A DNA stretch of 64,000 nucleotides from assembly GCA_964426655.1 (NCBI GenBank), contig CAYRQT010000006.1, positions 14,807 through 78,806 of the forward strand. The letters run 5' to 3'. Under the pieces are notes generated by a model. It was not told the DNA's origin. It saw only the letters and a list, made by a program, of their open reading frames with translations, and searched no databases. Source of the DNA: RGIG8306 sp964426655 (GTDB taxonomy: Bacteria > Bacillota > Clostridia > Lachnospirales > Lachnospiraceae). Shown piece after piece: positions 53,435-62,494 of this stretch. Numbering within the stretch: the first letter of the stretch is position 1; each line of letters starts with the position of its first letter. The position numbers and the translations under genes are program-made.

Positions 53435-53470
53435 AAAACCCGCTGTAAGCGAATGCTTCAGCGGGTTTTT
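53435..53470. terminator. Bidirectional terminator between Eis-like gene and GH13 gene
   Basis: AAAACCCGCT...AGCGGGTTTTT with an inner AAGC/GCTT stem. It serves both convergent transcripts. Confidence 0.88.
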
Positions 53471-53499
53471 GGCAGAAAGGGTTTCTCTCTGACTATATC

Positions 53500-55182
53500 C
53501 TATTCTATTTTCATCTGGAAAGACGTCTTTCCACTACCCGTCAGGGTACAATAACAGCTGGCCAGATCTGCATCCAGAACAGCCTTATCCTCTCCCTTTT
53601 CCCAGTGAATAACCAATCTGCTCCCCTCACTCTTTAATGTAATCCGTGCATCCGGAGCAAAAGCCGGGGAACTGTTTCGGAAACGGAGCATTTCCAACTG
53701 CCGTTTTACCACATCTCTTTCAATACCTGTCTCCATGTCCTGCACAGAGAGGTTGGTTCTGTTAATTTCTTTATGCCCGCCTTCTCCTGCTCTTTCCACC
53801 GCTGCATGGTCATTTTTTCCCGCAAATAAATCCAGGTACCAGATTTGAGGTTTTCCGGGCATAAACAGCTGAATTGCCCGAGCCAAAAGCATTTTTCGCT
53901 CGTCTTCCCCCAATGCACTAAAGTATGTGGCATTGACCTGGTAATACATATTCTTTTGTCCATGAAGATTTTTTACATATCCGCCCCTGTTCACAATGGT
54001 TTGGATGAGCTGCAAGATCTCCTCCTCTTCAATAAGTCCTTTTAAATCCAGCAGGGGGATGCCGTCATGACACCCCAGCATATTGACCACCTGCAGGCCG
54101 TTCTCCACAATTTCTTTTCCCCAGGCCACCAACTTAGCTCCATCCTGTTTTTCCAAAGCATATAACAACAGTCCGGGCAGGAAAAAGTCATAGGTCATGT
54201 ATCCCTTTTCGGCAATCTTTCTATAAACCTGTTCCCCATAAGACGCATGAATTTCAGGTAAAAACTGCAAACGGCACGCTTCTCCCATTTCGCGGATGCG
54301 TTCCAGAACTTCCCATGTGTCCGGTTCATTCATAAAATTCTTTGCTCCCGGTTTCTTTGGTGCATAAGCAAAGGCATCCAGACGGACAATGGCAGCTCCA
54401 TATCCGGCCAGGCGATGCAGTGTATCCTTGTAAAAATCCCACACCAGAGGGCTGCTCAAATTCAAATCCATTTGTCCCAGATACCTCTTTTTGCTTTCCA
54501 GAAGTGTGATGACAGCCTGTTTTTCCGTCTCAAAGGCAGAAAAATCTACATTTTGCAAATTATCCTTTTTCACCTGCAGTGCTTCATTCAGCTGGTCTGC
54601 CAGCTTTTTGGCAGAACAATACTGTAAATCTGTTATCTCCATAATATCCTGCGGATCCAGTGTCGGATAAGAAACCGCCTGATAAAAGGTGTTCCAATAA
54701 GGAATCTGTGTCCCATCCGGCATTCTGACCATTAATAAAGGCAATCCTGGCTTTCGAAAGAACATTTCCTTTATATAAGCCTCATCCGGCTGTATATACC
54801 CTTCCGGTGTCATCGTTCCGCAATCCTTCCAGAAACTGTTCCAGTTGATAAAAAAGTCTTTATATTGGGAAGCCTGTCCTTTTTTGATGATATCCTGAAA
54901 CTGCGGGGATAATACTGATGCGTGATTCAACACAAAATCCAGTTTTAGTTCAATGCCAAGAGCCTGCAGTCTCTCCAAATCCTCTTCACAGGCCAACTCC
55001 CGGTTAAGCTCATAACTGATGATGGAAAATCCCCTGTCCAAATCGCTGTTAAAAAGGCTGGGCAAAATATAAAAAGAAGAAAAAGCTCCCTTAACCTTCT
55101 CATTTTCCAGAAATTCCACACTATCTAAGAGTCGTCCTCCCAGACTATCCGGATAGGCATTCAGCATGGGTCCATAATTCAT
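53500..55182 (-). CDS. GH13_18-type sugar phosphorylase (sucrose-phosphorylase-like)
   Basis: 560 residues of alpha-amylase fold. The substrate-binding start DRGFSIISYELNRE matches sucrose phosphorylase. Catalytic residues are visible: nucleophile D269 in VRLDAFAYAPKK, acid/base E310 in LPEIHASYG, and D373 in CHDGIPLLD. An insertion of about 65 residues (~167-234) separates WNTFYQ from GQMDLNLSS, which are adjacent in classic sucrose phosphorylases (~490-505 residues). The glucosyl acceptor or donor (sucrose, glucosylglycerate or other) is therefore open. ATG 55182 follows GGAGG, one base after the kinase stop. It is last in the deacetylase-esterase-kinase-phosphorylase operon. Confidence 0.85.
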   Translation of the reverse strand: MNYGPMLNAYPDSLGGRLLDSVEFLENEKVKGAFSSFYILPSLFNSDLDRGFSIISYELNRELACEEDLERLQALGIELKLDFVLNHASVLSPQFQDIIKKGQASQYKDFFINWNSFWKDCGTMTPEGYIQPDEAYIKEMFFRKPGLPLLMVRMPDGTQIPYWNTFYQAVSYPTLDPQDIMEITDLQYCSAKKLADQLNEALQVKKDNLQNVDFSAFETEKQAVITLLESKKRYLGQMDLNLSSPLVWDFYKDTLHRLAGYGAAIVRLDAFAYAPKKPGAKNFMNEPDTWEVLERIREMGEACRLQFLPEIHASYGEQVYRKIAEKGYMTYDFFLPGLLLYALEKQDGAKLVAWGKEIVENGLQVVNMLGCHDGIPLLDLKGLIEEEEILQLIQTIVNRGGYVKNLHGQKNMYYQVNATYFSALGEDERKMLLARAIQLFMPGKPQIWYLDLFAGKNDHAAVERAGEGGHKEINRTNLSVQDMETGIERDVVKRQLEMLRFRNSSPAFAPDARITLKSEGSRLVIHWEKGEDKAVLDADLASCYCTLTGSGKTSFQMKIE

Positions 55183-55183
55183 A

Positions 55184-56113
55184 TTAAACCTCCATCTGTT
55201 TTTTATAGGCTTCATAGTCCAGCAGTTCCCCCTGTTTAGACACAATAACAGCGGCCTTATGGGCCTGTGCCTGTAAAAGAGCCTGCTCCGTTTCCAATAC
55301 CCTCATGGTAAAAGGACTGTCTGTTTTCCCGTCCCGATTCCGGGCTTTTCTATGTGCCAGGGTCTCAGCCGGGGTGCTGTTCAGTAAAATAGGCAGATCC
55401 ACCCCCTGATAATAGTCGCTGTTGCCATGAGTCCATTCAATGATCAGCACCTGAATCCGGGTAAAGTCCACTTCCTCGTACCACAACTCTCCTTCTTCCC
55501 GTCCCATGCGCTTTAGCCATATTTTTGTTTTCCCTTCTTTAAAGGCGTAAACGATCTTTTGCAGGTCTGCAAATTCTATTTCATGTGGTGTGCCAAGATA
55601 GCCTTTCAGCCCCTGAACGCCCCCCTCAATATACTTTTTCATAAAGGGATGATTCGTTGCAAGCTCCCAGTCTGCATCTATTCCCTCCATCTGCGCTTTT
55701 TTTAGAACCGTCCTGACCTCTTCTGTGTAGAGGCCTTCCTCAATCAAAGCTTTTGTCCCACTCTCCCGGAAAATGTGCAGTCTTTCCGCATCATTGTATT
55801 TAGGCATTCGTCTGGGATAATTATCCCCGGAGAGGGTGTATGCGCCGATGCCTAGATCGCGAAAATATTTTGCCAGAAGGGACGCAATTTCCGATTTACC
55901 TACGCCTGATCCGCCACACACTGTCAGCACCATTTTCCCGGACTCTTTTTCCAGATACGGAATGGCCATTGTCCCCAGCTGTCTGAAAATAAGGGCTGCC
56001 TTTTGCTCGTGCTCTGGCTGAATCTGTATTTTATCTCCCGGCATATCTCCCTGAATGACCTCTCCTTCGGTATGAGGCTGCCAGCTTTCCCATAATGACT
56101 TTAACTGTTTCAT
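55184..56113 (-). CDS. P-loop sugar/nucleoside kinase-like protein
   Basis: 309 residues. Walker A GGSGVGKSEIASLL (~67-80) and the following YTLSGDNYPRRMPKYNDAERL resemble the uridine kinase/phosphoribulokinase and adenylylsulfate kinase group. The C-terminal half has IEWTHGN (a likely second acidic motif) and ARNRDGKTDSPFTMRVLE, with Arg/Lys residues placed like a lid. It is 34 bases after the esterase gene and coupled to the sugar phosphorylase, so a role in phosphorylating a released sugar or acceptor is possible; that is inference. Confidence 0.7.
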   Translation of the reverse strand: MKQLKSLWESWQPHTEGEVIQGDMPGDKIQIQPEHEQKAALIFRQLGTMAIPYLEKESGKMVLTVCGGSGVGKSEIASLLAKYFRDLGIGAYTLSGDNYPRRMPKYNDAERLHIFRESGTKALIEEGLYTEEVRTVLKKAQMEGIDADWELATNHPFMKKYIEGGVQGLKGYLGTPHEIEFADLQKIVYAFKEGKTKIWLKRMGREEGELWYEEVDFTRIQVLIIEWTHGNSDYYQGVDLPILLNSTPAETLAHRKARNRDGKTDSPFTMRVLETEQALLQAQAHKAAVIVSKQGELLDYEAYKKQMEV

Positions 56114-56147
56114 TTAAATTCCTCCATTTCCATGGTTTTTGATGTTA

Positions 56148-56957
56148 TCAGAACTTCTCTGTTTTTTTCAATGCCCATTCCACAGCAGGCTCCAAATGTG
56201 CATTCCAGTAATTCCAGTCATGTATGCCTGCATCCTCCAGATAAGTCAGATCCGCCCCTTCATTCTCCAGAAAATCCCGGAAAGCCCGATTTTGGGCGAT
56301 TAGAAAGTCTTCTGTTCCGCAAGCCATGTAGAACGGCGGAATCTTCCGGCCAGTCCTTTTCAGTTTTCTGACCAGCACCTCCGGATTGTTTTCACTTTCT
56401 TCCAAATCAGTCAGCTCTCCAAAAGTGGAGACATAGTAGTCATAATCCGCAATCACATCCGTTGTTCCGGGAACCATATTTTTTACATCATGAATGACCA
56501 ATGCACTGGACAGGCCAAACGCTTTCCCAAAAGTATCCGGATAGGCCAATGCTGTATGCAATGCACCAAATCCTCCCATGGACAAGCCTCCGATGAAACG
56601 ATCCTCTTGCTGTATCTGCAGTCCCAATAAACCTTCTACATATTTTACCAGTTCCTCTCCTGCAAATGTCTGGTAGGCCCGTCCGGTTCCCTTTCCATTT
56701 AAATAAAAGCTATTATCACCCGTGGGCATAACTATGACCAGATTGTATAATCCTGATACATTCTGTGCCATTCCGCTTAACATCCAGTCCTGGCTGGAAC
56801 CTGAAAATCCATGCAGCAGGTATAGTATTTTGGCCGGTCTTTGAAAATGAGGATTGAGTGCCACCATCTCCTTCGGGGCATCTGTGGGTACCATAATTTG
56901 TACAGTGGTTATTTTTTTCAGGGCCTCTGAAAAATAATTCAATTGAATGTGTGCCAT
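56148..56957 (-). CDS. Alpha/beta-hydrolase esterase (esterase D / CE1 type)
   Basis: 269 residues with a full catalytic triad pattern: Ser126 in GGLSMGGFGAL, Asp217 in CGTEDFL and His246 in GIHDWNYW, plus the oxyanion region LLHGFSGSSQDWM. This is the putative-esterase family that includes acetyl-xylan esterases and feruloyl esterases. There is no signal peptide, so it acts in the cytoplasm on imported substrates. It lies 27 bases after the deacetylase gene in the same operon. Confidence 0.88.
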   Translation of the reverse strand: MAHIQLNYFSEALKKITTVQIMVPTDAPKEMVALNPHFQRPAKILYLLHGFSGSSQDWMLSGMAQNVSGLYNLVIVMPTGDNSFYLNGKGTGRAYQTFAGEELVKYVEGLLGLQIQQEDRFIGGLSMGGFGALHTALAYPDTFGKAFGLSSALVIHDVKNMVPGTTDVIADYDYYVSTFGELTDLEESENNPEVLVRKLKRTGRKIPPFYMACGTEDFLIAQNRAFRDFLENEGADLTYLEDAGIHDWNYWNAHLEPAVEWALKKTEKF

Positions 56958-56984
56958 TTTTCTTCTCCTTTTATCCTTCTCGTT

Positions 56985-57833
56985 TTATGCTTCCAGTATC
57001 CGTTCTTCTCCCGGAGAAATGCAGTGCAAGACTCCATCCTGTATTAACCATATCTCCGTGGATGTGGGATTCTTTACCCTGCTTCCATCCGCACAGAATT
57101 GCAATTGCGAAAATGCATCATGATAATGATAGATTTCTCCATTCGTAGCCAACCAGATTTCTTCATGAGCGGAAGCGACCATCTGCAGAATTCTCTCTAT
57201 TCTATCCCACTGTTTGTTCTGATCAAACTCATAACTATGTCCCCACAGGTAAAACAGCGCCGGCTCATCGAATAGGGGCGGATCCTGGAGGAAATGCTCC
57301 AATAAGGAAAAAACATCTTCGTCCCCGTGATGACAAGTAGGGTGCCATTCCAGATAATCCAGAGGCATCTGGAAGGAGCCAGTCCGTTGAATAGTTCTGG
57401 CATAGCGAATTCCGCAGGATCGCAATATTGCTTTCACCGTCTCATCATAGACTCCAAAAGGGTAGGCGAATCCATCCACCATCTTTCCAATGCACATTTC
57501 CAGTATTTTCCGATCCTCCATGATCTGAAGAGGAATGGCATCCTTGACTTCCTTGCGCATCAGCATATGGGTGTAGCCATGAGATGCCACCTCATGTCCG
57601 AAATAACTCTGCCTCAAGTTTTCCGCATCCACATTTCCGATGTCTGTTAAAATGCCATCGATCACGGCTTTCTCCCTGCGCCCAAGAAAACCGCCATTCA
57701 GATTGAAGGTTCCCTTAACCCCATATTGGTTCATTAACTCCAAAAGTCTCACATCCTGCAGCACTCCATCATCATAACTCATGGTGAAGGCTTTCTTTTT
57801 TCCTCCCGGAAATCTTAGCTGACATATTTTCAT
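56985..57833 (-). CDS. NodB-type polysaccharide deacetylase, cytoplasmic
   Basis: 282 residues. NodB motifs are MSYDDGVLQDVRLLE (DD metal/base pair), HEVASHGYTH (two His ligands) and FAYPFGVYD. A further HPTCHHGDED and LYLWGHSYEFD follow. No signal peptide or lipobox is seen. It is short and intracellular, unlike the PdaA-like protein at 2158, so it probably acts on small acetylated saccharides. The last ~50 residues form an extra domain. ATG 57833 follows GAAGGG. It is first in a four-gene operon divergent from the AraC regulator. Confidence 0.87.
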   Translation of the reverse strand: MKICQLRFPGGKKKAFTMSYDDGVLQDVRLLELMNQYGVKGTFNLNGGFLGRREKAVIDGILTDIGNVDAENLRQSYFGHEVASHGYTHMLMRKEVKDAIPLQIMEDRKILEMCIGKMVDGFAYPFGVYDETVKAILRSCGIRYARTIQRTGSFQMPLDYLEWHPTCHHGDEDVFSLLEHFLQDPPLFDEPALFYLWGHSYEFDQNKQWDRIERILQMVASAHEEIWLATNGEIYHYHDAFSQLQFCADGSRVKNPTSTEIWLIQDGVLHCISPGEERILEA

Positions 57834-57868
57834 ATTTCTTTTCCCTTCTAGCCTCTTTTGCAAACACA

Positions 57869-57877
57869 TGCTATACT
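57869..57877 (+). promoter_or_regulatory. Extended -10 promoter of the araC-like gene
   Basis: TGC-TATACT gives an extended -10. No matching -35 box was found. AGGAGG precedes the ATG at 57901. Confidence 0.45.
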
Positions 57878-57900
57878 AATGTCATATAGGAGGTTTCTAT

Positions 57901-58716
57901 ATGGCAACACTTTATGAATCTATGAATGATACCTTTTCCCAGGTACCCATGAAAATATACAGACACAATTTATCCGGCAGTTACATATGGGCTCCCCTTC
58001 ACTGGCATAGAAGTGTGGAAATTTTTGTGGCATTTTCCGGAAAGCTCCGCTTTACCGTTGGAAGCCAGAATCTGCTCATTCAGGGCGGCGACTGGCTTTT
58101 TGTTAACAGCTGCCAGTTACATGCCTGCCGTTATATTGATTTGTCCGATGATTTTTATGGCATTTCCTTTGTCATCAGCCTTCCTTTTCTGGAAACCTGG
58201 CTTGGAAAGGAGCTGTTTTTTTATAATCCAGGTTTACCGAAAGTCACCCAACAGGTCTTCTCTATTTCTCATAAGCTGCAAGACCTGACGGATGAGGCAC
58301 GTTTTTTCCCCATTCAGGTCATGGAAGAAGTATTTCAATTTCTCCACCTCATGGGTGAGTTCTGCATTCAGCCAGATACCTCCTATGCCCCGCCACTGTT
58401 TAGGGAACAGGCCCTTGCTGGTCAGATTCTGGAATATATTGAAAACAATTTTACCGCCGACCTGCCTTTGAGCGAAACAGCCGCTTATTTTCAGTATTCT
58501 CCCGGATACTTTTCCCGTTTTTTTAAATCCCTCATTGGCATGAATTACAATGCCTATGTCAATTATGTGAGAGTTCAGCATGCCGCCGCAGGACTGCTCC
58601 ACTCTCAACCCACCATCACCTCCTGTGCCCTGGAAAATGGTTTTTCTGACACCAAGTCCTTTATCCGTACCTTTCGGAAAATTTACGGTTGTACCCCCGG
58701 CAAATTTCTCCAATAA
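57901..58716 (+). CDS. AraC-family regulator
   Basis: 271 residues. The N-terminal cupin-like sensing domain starts at about 20 (WAPLHWHRSVEIFVAFSGKLRF, GGDWLFVNSCQLHACR). The C-terminal double helix-turn-helix (from ~175) has LSETAAYFQYSPGYFSRFFKS, MNYNAYVNYVRVQHA and SCALENGFSDTKSFIRTFRKIYGCTPGKF. It is divergent from the deacetylase operon with only 67 bases between starts, so it is the likely regulator of that operon. The ligand is presumably a sugar. Confidence 0.93.
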   Translation: MATLYESMNDTFSQVPMKIYRHNLSGSYIWAPLHWHRSVEIFVAFSGKLRFTVGSQNLLIQGGDWLFVNSCQLHACRYIDLSDDFYGISFVISLPFLETWLGKELFFYNPGLPKVTQQVFSISHKLQDLTDEARFFPIQVMEEVFQFLHLMGEFCIQPDTSYAPPLFREQALAGQILEYIENNFTADLPLSETAAYFQYSPGYFSRFFKSLIGMNYNAYVNYVRVQHAAAGLLHSQPTITSCALENGFSDTKSFIRTFRKIYGCTPGKFLQ

Positions 58717-58802
58717 ATCTGATTCCAGTATACAATATTCTCACATAAGCTGCTTTTCTATTTTCGATATATTTATAGGCATTTTTTTACTTTTTTACTT
58801 CA

Positions 58803-58849
58803 AAAATCAAACCCCCTCCTTCCAATCCAAATCAGATTGAAAGAGGGGG
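58803..58849 (-). terminator. Terminator of the rnf operon
   Basis: CCCCCTC...GAGGGGG hairpin (arms ~15 bases, one bulge, one mismatch). On the minus strand it is followed by TTTGATTTTT. Confidence 0.75.
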
Positions 58850-58890
58850 CAAGAATTTCCCTATCATCTATTCTGTTCTCATTCCGGCTG

Positions 58891-59697
58891 TTAAGAAAGC
58901 ACTGCATCCATCTCCGGGATACAGATACACTTTACAGGACAAACTTCCACGCATTTCCCACACCCAGTACATTTGCCATAATCTATACGGGCCACATTGT
59001 TCTTAACTTCAATTGCACCCTCAGGACATGTTTTCTGGCATCTCATACAACCGATACATCCGGCAGAACAAGCTTTTCTGGTAAGCGCTCCTTTGTTATG
59101 GTTCGCACATAAGACCACGGGTTTGCTACAATCTTCCTGCATCCAGATGATTTTTTTAGGGCATGCCGCCTTACAGGCTCCACATCCGGTACATTTTTCC
59201 AAATCCACACTGGCTACTCCATTTTGAACATGAATAGCATCAAACGTACAGACTTTCACACAATCTCCAAAACCCAGACAGCCAAATGCACAGGAGGTGT
59301 TTCCACCATATAAAGCCACGCAAGCCTGACAGCTTTCTATTCCCTCATAATGATACCGGTCCGTGGTATTCTGATCGTTTCCCTGACAGGCCACCACAGC
59401 TTTTACCTGGGCAACCGCACCAGCTGCAGCCCCCATGATTTCCCCCACTTTGTCTGCAGTTGCAGCACCACCCGGAATGCATTTATTTATTGGTGCATTC
59501 TCCACAATGGCTTTTGCATAATCTGCACACCCCGCATATCCGCAAGCCCCGCAATTCGCTCCCGGCAATACAGCCAGTACTTCTCCTATCCGGGGATCTT
59601 CCTTTACCTGCATAAAATGTGCAGCCAGTACCAATACCGCAGCGCCCAGAATTCCCACAACTGTAATGACAAAGGCAGCCAGCAAAATGTTCTCCAT
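58891..59697 (-). CDS. rnfB: Rnf complex subunit RnfB
   Basis: Iron-sulfur subunit that accepts electrons from ferredoxin. 268 residues: an N-terminal helix, the Fes-type domain NCGACGYAGCADYA, a conserved Cys-rich middle (CQACVALYGG, CAFGCLGFGDCVKVC), and three further ferredoxin-like motifs (CTGCGACKAACP, CIGCMRCQKTCP, CTGCGKCVEVCP). It is the last gene of rnfCDGEAB, typical of Clostridia, where RnfB is extended relative to proteobacterial forms. Confidence 0.97.
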   Translation of the reverse strand: MENILLAAFVITVVGILGAAVLVLAAHFMQVKEDPRIGEVLAVLPGANCGACGYAGCADYAKAIVENAPINKCIPGGAATADKVGEIMGAAAGAVAQVKAVVACQGNDQNTTDRYHYEGIESCQACVALYGGNTSCAFGCLGFGDCVKVCTFDAIHVQNGVASVDLEKCTGCGACKAACPKKIIWMQEDCSKPVVLCANHNKGALTRKACSAGCIGCMRCQKTCPEGAIEVKNNVARIDYGKCTGCGKCVEVCPVKCICIPEMDAVLS

Positions 59698-59717
59698 CTT
59701 CCCTCTCCTTCCTTTTC

Positions 59718-60314
59718 TCAGGCACTGAAAATATTTTCAATGATACCGCCAAATCCCATAAAGGAAAGGCTGACAATGGCTGCTGCCACTAGCGTTAAAG
59801 GCAGCCCTGCAAAACTTTTAGGAGGATTGGCCTCCTCCAGCCGACGACGTACTCCGGAAAAGAGCACCATGGCCAGCAAAAATCCCACGCCAGCCCCCAC
59901 AGCACAAACCATACTCTCCAAAAATCCATAGCCATCGTCGATTACCGAAATCGTTACGCCAAGCACGGCACAGTTTGTTGTGATCAGAGGAAGATACACT
60001 CCCAGAGCTTTATAAAGGGGAGGCATAAATTTTTTCAAAATGATCTCCACCAACTGTACAAGAACTGCAATAATCAAAATAAAAGCAATGGTCTGCAGAT
60101 AAGCCAGACCGCTTGGTTCCAGAAGAAACGTATAAATGGGCCAGGTCACAGCTGTGGCCAGGGCCATAACAAAAATAACTGCCATGGACATTCCCACTGC
60201 AGAATCCAGTTTTTTGGACACGCCCAGAAAGGGACAAATGCCCAAAAACTGCACCAGAACATAGTTGTTTACCAAAATCATACTAAAGAAAATCATTGCC
60301 AGATTGGCTGCCAT
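59718..60314 (-). CDS. rnfA: Rnf complex subunit RnfA
   Basis: Integral membrane subunit, 198 residues and about six helices, with NNYVLVQFLGICPFLGVS at the N-terminus and LPLITTNCAVLGV in the middle. Both carry the conserved Cys-containing segments that form the membrane [2Fe-2S] centre with RnfE. ATG 60314 overlaps the rnfE stop by one base (TAATG) and follows AAAGGAGGAG; the longer frame upstream is an artefact. Confidence 0.96.
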   Translation of the reverse strand: MAANLAMIFFSMILVNNYVLVQFLGICPFLGVSKKLDSAVGMSMAVIFVMALATAVTWPIYTFLLEPSGLAYLQTIAFILIIAVLVQLVEIILKKFMPPLYKALGVYLPLITTNCAVLGVTISVIDDGYGFLESMVCAVGAGVGFLLAMVLFSGVRRRLEEANPPKSFAGLPLTLVAAAIVSLSFMGFGGIIENIFSA

Positions 60315-61006
60315 TATTTTTCTCCTCCTTTCGCATTTTCTGCAGGTGCACAATGTCCGCATACACCTTCTGCAGCACATCCTGCGCATCCGGATGACCT
60401 GTCAATAGGATGGTTGGTTTTTTCCTCGATCCAAATGACCAACGCCATAAGACATCCAAATACAAAGAACCCTCCGGGAGGTGTGATAAATACGGTCATC
60501 GGCTCTATGGCCGAGGGGATGATCTGATATCCAAAGAGGGTACCCGCTCCAAGAAGTTCACGAATGGCACCCATTGCACACAGGGTCAGGGTAAATCCAA
60601 GCCCCATGCCAAGGCCATCCAGTGCCGATTCCCACACGCCATGTTTAGACGCGAACATTTCTGCCCGTCCCAAAATGATACAATTTACCACAATCAGTGG
60701 CAGATAAATGCCAAGTGCAGCATCCAGGGAGGCTGCATAAGCCTTGATCAACATCTGCAAAATGGTAACAAACACCGCAATAATTGTGATGAAAGCAGGA
60801 AGTCGGACTTTATCCGGGATGATTTTCCTCAAAGAGGAAACTACCACATTAGAACAAATCAGCACAAAGGTGGCAGCCAGCCCCATACCCAGTCCATTCA
60901 TGGCCAGTGTGGTAACAGCCAGAGTAGGACAGGTTCCAAGTACAAGGCGCAGAGAAGGGTTTTCCTTCAATAGCCCATTGGTCAGTATTTTCCATTTATC
61001 TTTCAT
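60314..61006 (-). CDS. rnfE: Rnf complex subunit RnfE with Cys-rich tail
   Basis: Membrane partner of RnfA. 230 residues, about six helices, with NPSLRLVLGTCPTLAVTT and IYLPLIVVNCIILGRAE as the conserved Cys segments. After the last helix (~200) the protein adds a soluble tail with CAGCAAEGVCGHC. Canonical RnfE ends soon after the last helix, so this four-Cys tail is an extension that could hold a cluster or metal. It lies six bases after rnfG. Confidence 0.96.
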   Translation of the reverse strand: MKDKWKILTNGLLKENPSLRLVLGTCPTLAVTTLAMNGLGMGLAATFVLICSNVVVSSLRKIIPDKVRLPAFITIIAVFVTILQMLIKAYAASLDAALGIYLPLIVVNCIILGRAEMFASKHGVWESALDGLGMGLGFTLTLCAMGAIRELLGAGTLFGYQIIPSAIEPMTVFITPPGGFFVFGCLMALVIWIEEKTNHPIDRSSGCAGCAAEGVCGHCAPAENAKGGEK

Positions 61007-61012
61007 TTTCCT

Positions 61013-61564
61013 TTATCCCCTTCCCACTGAGATTTCCGTTACGGATCCTGTAACAGCCTGAAATCCTTCCACTGCTGCGTTTACTGCACTTAAAGCTGCT
61101 TTGGAAGAGATCGTGGCGCCAGAAATGGCATCAATATCGTCAATGGTCAGCGTTCCGGAGAGGCCTGAAAACTGTGCACCAAAAGAGCTTTGTAAAATTT
61201 TCTGGCCAAGTCCAGGGGTCTCGCTGTTGCTTAGAAATTCTACCGCAAGAATTTCTCCTTCAGGATTAAAAGCCACCATCACCGGCACATCACCACCATA
61301 TCCTTTGGAACTGGCTGTAATCACATACCCCACTCCATTGTCTGCCACATAGGCTGCAATCACCCCTTCAACGGAAATATTTATTTCCGTAAAGCTGTCC
61401 GCCTCCGGCAACAATGACTGGCGAATTTCATTGGCGGTTTCTATTTCATTTGCCTCGATGATGGGGGCTGTGATACTGTTGGTAAATGCCAGCAGAACAC
61501 TGGATATAAAGCAAATCACGCCCAGCACCACTACCGGTTTTATAAAAGAGTCCCAAGTTTTCAT
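61013..61564 (-). CDS. rnfG: Rnf complex subunit RnfG
   Basis: 183 residues: one N-terminal helix and an FMN-binding domain with the covalent flavin motif SGAT in DAISGATISSKA (Thr is the FMN attachment site). ETPGLGQKI is the other typical family block. It is extracytoplasmic and passes electrons between RnfD and the membrane cluster. Its start overlaps the rnfD stop by four bases. Confidence 0.95.
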   Translation of the reverse strand: MKTWDSFIKPVVVLGVICFISSVLLAFTNSITAPIIEANEIETANEIRQSLLPEADSFTEINISVEGVIAAYVADNGVGYVITASSKGYGGDVPVMVAFNPEGEILAVEFLSNSETPGLGQKILQSSFGAQFSGLSGTLTIDDIDAISGATISSKAALSAVNAAVEGFQAVTGSVTEISVGRG

Positions 61565-62493
61565 GCCCGTTTCTCCCCTCCTAAAGGTTTTTGTCTGGTC
61601 AGGTTATTCAGATACGGTACCAGGAGGTTCATGAACAGCAATGCAAAACTGACCCCCTCTGTCATATTACCGTAAAACCGAATCAGGCAGGTGATGAGCC
61701 CAAGTCCCAGCCCGTAAATCCACTGTCCTTTTCTGGTAAATGGACAGGTCACATAATCGGTAGCCATAAAAAAGGCCCCCAGGAACAGACCGCCTCCCAT
61801 CAGCTGAATGAGAAGATCATGCCCAGTCAGCAGACTTAAAACCACCACCGTACCAATATAGACCAGGGGCACAGTGGGCCGAATGGTTTTGGTGACTATC
61901 AGATAAATCCCCCCCAGTAAAAGCGTGAAAGCACAGGTTTCTCCCAGAGCACCTCCATGCTGTCCCAGAAAAAGGGACCAGAACATGGATGCTCCACTGG
62001 AGGCCTCTGTGGCCAAAGGGGTGGCTGTGGTCAAGGCATCCACACCGGTCTGGGGCAAAGTGAAACTGGTCATCCGACTGGTAAATCCCACAAACAGCAC
62101 CATGCGCCCTACAAGGGCCGGGTTTGCAAAATTATACCCCAGTCCCCCAAACAACTGTTTAGTAATGACAATGGCGGCAAATGCCCCAATCACAGCCATC
62201 CACAAAGGGATGGAAACAGGCAGATTAAAGGCCAGAATGATGCCTGTCACCACAGCTGACAAATCGCCAATGGTCAGGGGTTTTTTCATGATTTTGCAAT
62301 AAAGGGCCTCAAACACCACAGCACTGGCGGTGGTGATTCCAGTCACCAGCAATGCTCGCCAGCCAAAAATCAGAACACTGGCCACTGCAGTCGGCAAAAG
62401 GGCAATAATCACATTTAGCATCAGCTTTTGGGTGGAAGAGCTGTCTGTAATGTGGGGAGAAACACTCACGTTCAGTTGTTTTGGCATTTCCAT
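61561..62493 (-). CDS. rnfD: Rnf complex subunit RnfD
   Basis: 310-residue ion-translocating membrane subunit of about nine helices. NFANPALVGRM and the flavin site DALTTATPL (with the FMN-linked Thr; TTAT where SGAT is more common) are visible. ATG 62493 follows GGAGGG, one base after the rnfC stop. Confidence 0.95.
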   Translation of the reverse strand: MEMPKQLNVSVSPHITDSSSTQKLMLNVIIALLPTAVASVLIFGWRALLVTGITTASAVVFEALYCKIMKKPLTIGDLSAVVTGIILAFNLPVSIPLWMAVIGAFAAIVITKQLFGGLGYNFANPALVGRMVLFVGFTSRMTSFTLPQTGVDALTTATPLATEASSGASMFWSLFLGQHGGALGETCAFTLLLGGIYLIVTKTIRPTVPLVYIGTVVVLSLLTGHDLLIQLMGGGLFLGAFFMATDYVTCPFTRKGQWIYGLGLGLITCLIRFYGNMTEGVSFALLFMNLLVPYLNNLTRQKPLGGEKRA

Positions 62494-62494
62494 T

